This document shows, in pieces, positions 1-6,582 of a DNA stretch of 23,241 nucleotides. The notes under the pieces were generated by a model. The model searched no databases. It saw only the letters and a program-made list of their open reading frames with translations, and was not told the DNA's origin. The first letter of the stretch is position 1, and each line of letters begins with the position of its first letter. A program made the translations under genes and the position numbers. Source of the stretch: Gallionellaceae bacterium. GTDB lineage: Bacteria > Pseudomonadota > Gammaproteobacteria > Burkholderiales > Gallionellaceae. The stretch is from positions 1,961-25,201 of the forward strand of contig DMCN01000078.1 in the NCBI GenBank assembly GCA_003445795.1. Direction: 5' to 3'.

Positions 1-2069
1 TAGAGCGTGATGCCGATGCTGGCGGAGATGAAGGCCTTCTCTTCACCCAGCAGGAAAGGCGAAGCCAGCTTGTCGATGATCTTCTGCGCGATACGCTCTA
101 TGCTCGCCGTATCATCGATATCCGGCAGGATCACCACGAATTCGTCACCGCCCATGCGTGCCACAGTGTCGGATTCGCGCACGCAATGCAGCAGGCGTTG
201 CGCGGCATCCACCAGCAGGAAATCGCCCGCATCGTGCCCCAGCGTGTCGTTGACCTCCTTGAAGTGGTCGAGATCGATGAGCATAAGGACAAAGGCGCTA
301 TGGTCGCGTCTGGCTGTCTTGATAGTCTGTTCCAGACGATCGCGGAACAGGCGGCGGTTGGGCAATTGCGTGAGTGCGTCATAGTGCGCCTGACGCTGGA
401 TGGTCTCTTCAGCCTGCTTGCGTTCGGTCAGATCGGTATGCGTGCCTATCATACGGATGACTCGCCCCTCCTCGTTGCGGTGCGAGACCATGCCGCGCGT
501 GAGCACCCATTTCCAGCTGTCGTCCTTGCAGCGCACGCGATACTCGGCCACGAACTTGTCCTGCTTCTGATGGAAGAATTCGCCGATCTGCAGCAGCAGA
601 CGGCTGACCTCCTCGGGATGCACGCGCGCGTTCCATTCCGACATGCTGTTGCCGATCTCGTCGTCGGCAAAACCGAACATGGCTTTGCCGCCCTTGGAGA
701 GCGAGACTTCGTTGTTTTGCAGATCCCAATCCCAGACGCAGTCGCCGCCGCCCTCCAGCGCAAAACTCCAGCGCGCCTCGCTCTCGCGTAGCGCCTCTTC
801 GGCCTGCTTGCGCGCGGTGATGTCCACCGAGATGCCGATGGTGCCAACAACCTCGCCGCGCGCATCGCGCATTTTGGCCTTGGTGACCTCCAACTGGTGC
901 AATTTACCGTCCGCCAGAGGAAGCCTCTCGACGGAGACGTAAGGCTCATCCTGCTCCAGACAGGCACGATTCGAAGCCAGACAGTTCGCCGCGATCTCGT
1001 TCCCCAGCAGTTCGGGCAGATTCTCCGTCAACAGGAAACCCGTTTCCGGGATACCAACGGCATCGCAGAACCGCTTATTGACGAAGCGATAGCGCCCATC
1101 GACACCGACGAACCAGATACCCACCGGCGCATGGTCGAGGATGGCATGCAAAGTCGATTTGCTCTCGCTCAGCGCTTCCGCATCATCCCGTTGCTGCCGT
1201 ATGCTGGTCGCCAGCACGATGCCGACGAAAGTCAGGCTCATCATATAGAGCCAGAAATTGGCCAGACCGGTGGCGATGTCCGAAGCAAAGAAACCGACAC
1301 CATCCAGTGCGCCCAGCACGCCTTGTAACGCTGACAGCAACAGGATCAGCATGACGCCGTGCCGGCCGAAACGCAGTGCTCCCCAGAGCACAAACAGGAA
1401 CATCAGATAGCCGAGCGGAACATCCAGGAACATGCCGAGCGTCCAGCCGTGAAAAGCGACCATGCTGGTCAGGAACGATGAGGCTACAAACAGCACCGTC
1501 TCCACCCCTCTGCCCTTTCCTCGCCACCAACCCGCCGGCAGATAGCGCCAGATCAGCAGGAATGGCGTGACCAGTCCGATGCCGAACAGATTCCCCCGCC
1601 ACCAGTGCATCCAGCCAGCCATGACCGCTTCCGCTGGCAACATGCCCGCCACCGACAAAGTGACGATACCGATGCTGGCCGACAGCATGGCCACGAAGGT
1701 ACCGATCAGGATCAGCCAGAGGTAGTCCCGGGGATCCCGCAATTGCGGATCGAAGCGTTTGGGAAGCGAAAGCAGCCAGAGCGCGAGCAACGGTTCGATG
1801 ACATTACTGGCTGCAATAAAAAATGAAACCGTGAGCGAACGGTCCACTGACAGATAGGCTGCCAACGCGCCGATGAATATCCCGGGCCAGTATCTCTTCC
1901 CGAGCAGCAGCAGGGCAGCCAATCCCAATCCGCTGGGCAGCCAGACCGGCGAGATGTTTCCGTCCGTAGTCAGATAGGAAAGGACGAGCAGGATAAGCAG
2001 TGCATACAGCACTGCCAGTATCAGCAGTTTGGGAATATCCGACCAGCGATAGATTGCGAATGGATGCAT
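1..2069 (-). CDS. MASE1-PAS-PAS-GGDEF membrane diguanylate cyclase (3' end outside window)
   Basis: This gene has an ATG at 2069 and stays open to the left edge (about 689 codons seen), so its end is missing. The N-terminal part, about residues 10-290, is very hydrophobic with many membrane helices and carries the SPVWLPSGLGLA segment typical of MASE1 sensor domains. Two PAS domains follow (about 305-425 and 430-550), the second ending in THTDLTERKQAEE, then a GGDEF domain beginning DALTQLPNRRLF. The active-site motif GGDEF is intact at residues 640-644 (near base 150) and is preceded by RESD at the correct five-residue spacing, so a product-inhibition I-site is present. It should convert two GTP to c-di-GMP at the inner membrane under control of MASE1/PAS signals. 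I checked the frame at PAS1, PAS2 and GGDEF and saw no shift. It lies 43 bases after guaA on the same strand and may be cotranscribed. The ligand is unknown. Confidence 0.93.
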   Translation of the reverse strand, partial: MHPFAIYRWSDIPKLLILAVLYALLILLVLSYLTTDGNISPVWLPSGLGLAALLLLGKRYWPGIFIGALAAYLSVDRSLTVSFFIAASNVIEPLLALWLLSLPKRFDPQLRDPRDYLWLILIGTFVAMLSASIGIVTLSVAGMLPAEAVMAGWMHWWRGNLFGIGLVTPFLLIWRYLPAGWWRGKGRGVETVLFVASSFLTSMVAFHGWTLGMFLDVPLGYLMFLFVLWGALRFGRHGVMLILLLSALQGVLGALDGVGFFASDIATGLANFWLYMMSLTFVGIVLATSIRQQRDDAEALSESKSTLHAILDHAPVGIWFVGVDGRYRFVNKRFCDAVGIPETGFLLTENLPELLGNEIAANCLASNRACLEQDEPYVSVERLPLADGKLHQLEVTKAKMRDARGEVVGTIGISVDITARKQAEEALRESEARWSFALEGGGDCVWDWDLQNNEVSLSKGGKAMFGFADDEIGNSMSEWNARVHPEEVSRLLLQIGEFFHQKQDKFVAEYRVRCKDDSWKWVLTRGMVSHRNEEGRVIRMIGTHTDLTERKQAEETIQRQAHYDALTQLPNRRLFRDRLEQTIKTARRDHSAFVLMLIDLDHFKEVNDTLGHDAGDFLLVDAAQRLLHCVRESDTVARMGGDEFVVILPDIDDTASIERIAQKIIDKLASPFLLGEEKAFISASIGITL

Positions 2070-2112
2070 GTCCGTTCTCAGTGATTCATCCACACCGCAG
2101 CAATGCCTGGAA

Positions 2113-3693
2113 TCACTCCCACTCGATGGTGGCGGGCGGCTTGCCGGAGATGTCGTACACCACACGGTTGATCCCGCGCACTTCGTTGATGATCCGGTTG
2201 GACACTTTGCCCAGCAGCTCGTAAGGCAGGTGCGCCCAGTGTGCGGTCATGAAGTCCTGTGTCTGCACAGCGCGCAAACTGACGACCCATTCGTAGGTAC
2301 GGCCATCCCCCATCACGCCAACCGACTTGACCGGCAGAAACACAGTGAACGCCTGCGAGGTCTTGTCGTACCAGCTCTTGCCATCGGCATCTTTGGTGTT
2401 GCGCAGTTCTTCGATGAAGATCGCATCGGCGCGGCGCAGCAGCTCGGCGTACTCGCGCTTCACTTCGCCTAGGATGCGTACGCCCAGACCGGGACCGGGG
2501 AAGGGATGGCGGTACACCATGTCGGCAGGCAGACCGAGTGCCACACCCAATTCGCGCACTTCGTCCTTGAACAGTTCGCGCAACGGCTCCAGCAGTTTCA
2601 AATGCATGGATTCCGGCAGTCCGCCCACGTTGTGATGCGATTTGATCGCGTGCGCCTTCTTGGTCTTGGCCCCCGCCGATTCGATCACGTCCGGATAGAT
2701 GGTGCCCTGCGCCAGCCATTTGGCGCTCTTGAGCTTGGCGGATTCGCGCTGGAACACTTCCACGAACTCGCGCCCGATGACCTTGCGCTTTTGCTCGGGA
2801 TCGGTGACACCCGTGAGGTGTTTCATGAATTCGCCGCTGGCATCCACATGGATGACCTTCATGTGCATATTCTTGCCAAAAGTCTCCATCACCTGCTCGC
2901 CTTCGTGCAAACGGAGCAGGCCGTTATCCACGAATACGCAGGTCAACTGGTCGCCGATGGCGCGATGGATCAGCGCCGCCGCCACAGAAGAGTCCACGCC
3001 GCCGGACAGGCCTAGGATGACTTCATCCTTGCCGACCTGCGCCTTTATCTTCGTCACTGCTTCGGCGATATAGTCCGGCATGTTCCAGTCCTGGCCGCAA
3101 CCGCAGATGTCGTGTACGAAACGGCCGATGATGGCCTTGCCCTGATAGGTGTGGGTGACTTCCGGATGGAACTGCACCGCGTAATAGCGGCGCGCCTCGT
3201 CTGCCATGGCGGCGAACGGTGTAGCTTCGTTGGAAGCGATCGCAGTAAATCCGGACGGGAGAGCCGTCACCTTGTCGCCATGGCTCATCCACACATCGAG
3301 CAGGCCGTGCCCCTGGGCATTGGTCTTGTCCTGGATACCGTCAAACAATTTTGAGTGCCCCTGCGCGCGGATCTCGGCATAACCGAACTCGCGCACCTTG
3401 CCGCTCTCGACCTTGCCGCCCAACTGGGCTGCCATAGTCTGCATGCCGTAGCAGATACCGAACACCGGCACCTTCAGATCGAACACAACTTGCGGCGCTT
3501 TCGGCGTCTCTTCCTCATAAACGGAATTCGGTCCACCCGACAGGATGATGCCTGCCGGATCGAAAGCCCGAATGTCCGCCTCGCTCATGTCCCACGGGTG
3601 CAGTTCGCAATAAACATGCGTCTCGCGCACGCGGCGGGCAATGAGTTGGGTGTACTGGGAACCGAAATCGAGGATGAGGATTTTTTTGTGCAT
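2113..3693 (-). CDS. guaA: GMP synthase (glutamine-hydrolysing)
   Basis: GuaA aminates XMP to GMP using glutamine and ATP, the last step of guanine nucleotide synthesis in the cytoplasm. The 526 residues match the usual length. The N-terminal class I glutamine amidotransferase has its nucleophile in GICYGMQ (Cys81), with His176 and Glu178 in QFHPEVTHT completing the triad. The ATP-pyrophosphatase domain carries the P-loop LSGGVDSS (229-236), and the C-terminal dimerisation domain ends in the family-typical TIEWE. The ATG at 3693 gives the standard N-terminus (KILILDFGSQYTQLIARR). No good Shine-Dalgarno is visible upstream; the leader there is a pyrimidine-rich repeat. It follows guaB by 108 bases in the same direction, the classical guaBA order. 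Confidence 0.98.
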   Translation of the reverse strand: MHKKILILDFGSQYTQLIARRVRETHVYCELHPWDMSEADIRAFDPAGIILSGGPNSVYEEETPKAPQVVFDLKVPVFGICYGMQTMAAQLGGKVESGKVREFGYAEIRAQGHSKLFDGIQDKTNAQGHGLLDVWMSHGDKVTALPSGFTAIASNEATPFAAMADEARRYYAVQFHPEVTHTYQGKAIIGRFVHDICGCGQDWNMPDYIAEAVTKIKAQVGKDEVILGLSGGVDSSVAAALIHRAIGDQLTCVFVDNGLLRLHEGEQVMETFGKNMHMKVIHVDASGEFMKHLTGVTDPEQKRKVIGREFVEVFQRESAKLKSAKWLAQGTIYPDVIESAGAKTKKAHAIKSHHNVGGLPESMHLKLLEPLRELFKDEVRELGVALGLPADMVYRHPFPGPGLGVRILGEVKREYAELLRRADAIFIEELRNTKDADGKSWYDKTSQAFTVFLPVKSVGVMGDGRTYEWVVSLRAVQTQDFMTAHWAHLPYELLGKVSNRIINEVRGINRVVYDISGKPPATIEWE

Positions 3694-3801
3694 GTTTTAA
3701 GAACCGTGAAGGGTGAAGGGTGAAGGGAACGCGCCTGTGGCGCTCAAGGGTGAAGGTGTGCGGTTTTACCCTTCCCTCTTTCCCCTTCTCCCTTCCCGCA
3801 G
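3694..3801 (-). repeat. guaB-guaA intergenic region with tandem 7-mers, hairpin and G-rich run
   Basis: The 108-base gap between guaB and guaA is strikingly repetitive. On the plus strand the 7-mer GTGAAGG is repeated head to tail at 3706, 3713 and 3720 and recurs at 3750. A perfect 5-bp hairpin (GCGCC-TGT-GGCGC) lies at 3731-3743. At 3769-3797 five runs of at least three C are separated by 2-5 bases, so the guaBA transcript has five G-runs and a G-quadruplex pattern. The segment 3783-3795 is also complementary, 12 of 13 positions, to 3708-3720 and to 3715-3727, allowing a long stem between the genes. The pattern is seen directly. A role in transcript stability or in uncoupling guaA from guaB expression is inference. 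Confidence 0.7.
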
Positions 3802-5262
3802 TTAATCGATGTGATAGTTCGGCGCTTCTTTGGTGATCTGCACGTCGTGCACGTGCGATTCGCGGATACCGGCAGAGGTGATCTCGACAAACTCGGCTTT
3901 GGCATGCACGGTGGGAATGTCCGGGCAACCCAGGTAACCCATGCTGGCGCGCAATCCGCCCAGCAACTGGTGTATCACCGCCAGCACGCTGCCCTTGTAA
4001 GGCACGCGGCCTTCCACGCCTTCGGGAACCAGCTTGTCGTTGTTGCCTTCTGTGTCCTGGAAATAGCGATCCTTGGAGCCCTGCTGCATCGCGCCCAGAG
4101 AACCCATGCCGCGGTAGCTCTTGTACGAACGTCCCTGATACAACTCGATCTCGCCCGGTGCTTCTTCGGTACCCGCGAACAGGCCGCCCAGCATGACAGT
4201 ATTCGCACCGGCCGCGATGGCCTTGGAGATGTCGCCGGAAAAACGAACTCCTCCGTCTGCAATCAACGGGACACTGGTTCCTGACAAGGCATCGGACACA
4301 TTCTGGATGGCCGATATCTGGGGAACGCCCACACCTGCCACCATACGCGTGGTGCAGATGGAACCGGGGCCGATACCCACCTTGACTGCATCCGCGCCAT
4401 GATCGACCAGCGCTTTGGCCGCGGCGGCAGTGGCGATGTTGCCGCCGATCACATCGACCTTGGGGAAATTCTTCTTGACCCACTGCACACGGCTCAGCAC
4501 GCCCTGCGAATGGCCGTGGGCGGTATCCACCACCAGCACGTCCACCCCGGCTTCGACCAGCAATGTCACGCGCTCTTCCGTGCCCTCACCCACGCCGACG
4601 GCTGCGCCGACGCGCAAACGTCCCAATTCGTCCTTGCAGGCCAGCGGGTGTTCGCTGGATTTCAGTATGTCTTTTACCGTGATGAGGCCGCACAACTCGT
4701 AGGCATCGTTCACTACCAGCACGCGCTCGATACGGTGCTTGTGCATCAGGCTGCGCGCCTCGTCGCGATTGGCGTTTTCCTTGACGACAATAAGCCGCTC
4801 GCGCGGCGTCATGATATTGGTGATGGACTGGTCGAGATTGCTCTCAAAACGCAGGTCGCGGTTGGTCACGATGCCGACCACTTTCTTTCCTTCCACTACG
4901 GGAAGACCGGAAATCTTGTGCTGGCGGGTCAGATTGAGCACGTCGCGCACGGTCATATTGGGCGCGATGGTAATAGGGTCTTTTACGACGCCGCTTTCGA
5001 AGCGCTTCACCTTGGCGACTTGTGCCGCCTGCTCCTTGGCAGTCATGTTCTTGTGCACGATACCGATGCCGCCCTCCTGTGCCAAAGCGATCGCCAGGCG
5101 CGCCTCGGTGACGGTATCCATCGCTGCCGAAAGCAGCGGAATGTTCAGGGTGATGTTGCGGCTAAGCTGGGTGCGCAGGCTGACATCGCGCGGGAGGACG
5201 TTGGAATGTGCCGGAAGTAGCAGCACATCGTCGAAGGTGAGGGCTTTTTGTGTAATACGCAT
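3802..5262 (-). CDS. guaB: Inosine-5'-monophosphate dehydrogenase
   Basis: GuaB oxidises IMP to XMP with NAD+, the committed step toward GMP. I chose the ATG at 5262 (486 residues) because it gives the canonical N-terminus MRITQKALTFDDVLLLP and has AGAGGAAGG about five bases upstream; an in-frame ATG nine codons earlier is less likely. The TIM-barrel catalytic domain is interrupted by two CBS domains (roughly residues 94-205). The catalytic loop GIGPGSICTTR places the nucleophilic cysteine at 303. Length and motifs are normal for the family. A TATAAT with a GC-rich discriminator lies just upstream, and guaA follows. Confidence 0.98.
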   Translation of the reverse strand: MRITQKALTFDDVLLLPAHSNVLPRDVSLRTQLSRNITLNIPLLSAAMDTVTEARLAIALAQEGGIGIVHKNMTAKEQAAQVAKVKRFESGVVKDPITIAPNMTVRDVLNLTRQHKISGLPVVEGKKVVGIVTNRDLRFESNLDQSITNIMTPRERLIVVKENANRDEARSLMHKHRIERVLVVNDAYELCGLITVKDILKSSEHPLACKDELGRLRVGAAVGVGEGTEERVTLLVEAGVDVLVVDTAHGHSQGVLSRVQWVKKNFPKVDVIGGNIATAAAAKALVDHGADAVKVGIGPGSICTTRMVAGVGVPQISAIQNVSDALSGTSVPLIADGGVRFSGDISKAIAAGANTVMLGGLFAGTEEAPGEIELYQGRSYKSYRGMGSLGAMQQGSKDRYFQDTEGNNDKLVPEGVEGRVPYKGSVLAVIHQLLGGLRASMGYLGCPDIPTVHAKAEFVEITSAGIRESHVHDVQITKEAPNYHID

Positions 5263-5287
5263 GGGAACCTTCCTCTGCAAAGCGCGC

Positions 5288-5293
5288 ATTATA
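5288..5293 (-). promoter_or_regulatory. Extended -10 element of guaB promoter with GC-rich discriminator
   Basis: On the minus strand TGATATAAT is a perfect -10 hexamer with a TG extension, followed directly by GCGCGC. It would start transcription about 15-20 bases before the guaB ATG. No good -35 is visible at 16-18 bases, as is usual for extended -10 promoters. A GC-rich discriminator is the hallmark of promoters inhibited by ppGpp, and E. coli guaB is known to be stringently controlled, so the same regulation is inferred here. The same 12-mer GATATAATGCGC precedes queF. Confidence 0.6.
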
Positions 5294-5297
5294 TCAA

Positions 5298-5329
5298 AAC
5301 TTGCCCTTGGGCCGCAGGGCTATTGCCCT
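5298..5329 (-). terminator. Possible weak terminator hairpins between the 221-residue gene and guaB
   Basis: In the minus-strand transcript AGGGC-AATA-GCCCT (5329 to 5316) forms a 5-bp hairpin overlapping the stop codon of the upstream gene. It is followed by GCCC-AA-GGGC, then AAGTTTT. The T run is short and interrupted, so termination may be incomplete. The hairpins are visible; their function is a guess. Confidence 0.3.
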
Positions 5330-5993
5330 ACTTACCCTTTCTGCCCATCACATAGATCAGATATTCGAAAAAGACCTCACACCAGCTCTGGTCATTGTCC
5401 TTCAGGGTCATCAGCAGCTTGTTCACCTCGCTGATCGGCCAGTTTGGATTGAAGTGCACCAGCATCTCCTGCGGGTAGATCGGGATCAACTGGCGCAAGT
5501 GGTCGCCTTGCTTGTTGATCTCCTTAAGCATCAGAGCCAGATCCTTGTCCGAATCGATCTCGGCAGTGATATCTCCATAGGTCTTGGGGTGTTGCTTGGT
5601 GTACTCGATGAAATTGCTGAGGACATAGAAGAATTCGCTCTTATTGTTCTCGGTCACCGAATCGCCCAGCACGAAAGGCAGCACGGTCAGTTCCAGCCAG
5701 TAGTACTTCAATTTCGGGTTCATGCGCTTGCTGACACCGATGTAGCCTTTGCGTTCCTGTGCGCGGTGGATGCAATCGTCGAGGATGAGTTTGTCGGAGG
5801 CTCGGGTCACCAGATCGACATCCTTAAGCACGATGGGCTTGACCAGGAAGAAATCGGGGAAGTCGTCAAACAGCTTCCCCGAATTCTGGTGCGCCCGGTA
5901 ATACGAGCGGAACAACCTGAGCACCAGATCCTGGTTCCTATCGACCAGATAGTAATCCTGGTCGATATTTGCCGGCGTTTGTATGTGTGACAT
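5328..5993 (-). CDS. Uncharacterised 221-residue soluble protein
   Basis: I do not recognise this protein. It begins MSHIQTPANIDQDYYLVDRNQ and has no signal peptide or membrane helix, so it is probably cytoplasmic. It is rich in aromatic and charged residues, has DDFPDFF near residue 43 and YYWLEL near residue 97, contains two cysteines, and ends in a basic GRKGK tail. Codon use and GC content resemble the neighbouring genes, which supports a real resident gene. The ATG at 5993 has only a distant GGAG upstream. It lies 65 bases before guaB in the same direction, but guaB has its own promoter. An inverted repeat sits upstream, in the region shared with the divergent DUF4124 gene. Confidence 0.8.
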   Translation of the reverse strand: MSHIQTPANIDQDYYLVDRNQDLVLRLFRSYYRAHQNSGKLFDDFPDFFLVKPIVLKDVDLVTRASDKLILDDCIHRAQERKGYIGVSKRMNPKLKYYWLELTVLPFVLGDSVTENNKSEFFYVLSNFIEYTKQHPKTYGDITAEIDSDKDLALMLKEINKQGDHLRQLIPIYPQEMLVHFNPNWPISEVNKLLMTLKDNDQSWCEVFFEYLIYVMGRKGK

Positions 5994-6027
5994 TTCGGCT
6001 TGCTACTCCGCTGGTTGTCGTTGCATA

Positions 6028-6046
6028 GCCTCCGAATTCGGGAGGC
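6028..6046. promoter_or_regulatory. Inverted repeat in divergent intergenic region, possible operator
   Basis: GCCTCC-GAATTCG-GGAGGC is a perfect 6-bp inverted repeat around a near-palindromic centre. It lies between the 221-residue gene (minus) and the DUF4124 gene (plus), within the 136-base shared upstream region. It could be an operator or a leader hairpin of the minus-strand gene. Only the symmetry is seen; no regulator is known. Confidence 0.35.
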
Positions 6047-6074
6047 AGGCATAAAACTCGGGCGCTATCATAAA

Positions 6075-6103
6075 TTGACGCGGGACAAATTAACAGCTAG
6101 TTT
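6075..6103 (+). promoter_or_regulatory. Weak sigma70-like promoter for the DUF4124 gene
   Basis: TTGACG (6075-6080, 5 of 6 to the -35 consensus) is followed after exactly 17 bases by TAGTTT (6098-6103, 3 of 6 to the -10). Transcription would start near 6110, leaving a short leader with the GGAGGA ribosome site before the ATG at 6130. The -35 and spacing are good; the -10 is poor. Confidence 0.35.
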
Positions 6104-6129
6104 CGCGATAGTCATTTTCGGAGGACATC

Positions 6130-6582
6130 ATGAAACGACTTTTTTTTACTATCGCAATTGCGATAACCGCTCTGAACGCCAATGCCGAACTGAACAAATG
6201 GGTTGATTCGGAAGGTAAAGTGCATTACTCGGACACTCGACCTCCCGATGTGAAATCTGAATCTGTTCGGAATATCTCAGGAAAAGGACAAGCAGAAGCC
6301 CCGACCAGTTACTCACCAAAAAACATCGCAGAACGGGAAGCTGACTTGAAAAAGTCCAGGCTGGAAAAAGATGAGGCTGCTCAGAAAAAATCTCAGCAGG
6401 ATGCAGAGTCTGAAACAAAGAAGCGTAACTGCGATGCCGCGCGGCAAATGCTTCGCTCCATCGAAGAAGGTACTCGTCTGGTCACTTATGATGAAAAGGG
6501 AGAGCGCACTGTCCTTGATGATAACGCGCGCGCCCAACGTCTGGAGGAGGCAAACAAGGCGGTCAGCACAAACTGCAACTAG
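6130..6582 (+). CDS. DUF4124-domain secreted protein
   Basis: This is a 150-residue protein with a clear Sec signal peptide, MKRLFFTIAIAITALNANA, probably cleaved after residue 19. Next comes a short DUF4124 module (ELNKWVDSEGKVHYSDTRPP), the pattern found in many proteobacterial envelope proteins of unknown function. The rest, about residues 60-150, is charged and predicted helical (KKSRLEKDEAAQKKSQQDAESETKKR), with cysteines at about residues 100 and 149. A strong GGAGGA lies four bases before the ATG, fixing the start. The stop overlaps the stop of the convergent smc gene in the palindrome CTAG. The protein likely acts in the periplasm; its role is unknown. Confidence 0.85.
   Translation: MKRLFFTIAIAITALNANAELNKWVDSEGKVHYSDTRPPDVKSESVRNISGKGQAEAPTSYSPKNIAEREADLKKSRLEKDEAAQKKSQQDAESETKKRNCDAARQMLRSIEEGTRLVTYDEKGERTVLDDNARAQRLEEANKAVSTNCN

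Noticed and set aside
3706..3756. Repeated GTGAAGG units as a possible CRISPR array
   Set aside because: Units are 7 bases and mostly contiguous, without 25-40 base repeats or unique spacers; simple tandem repeat.
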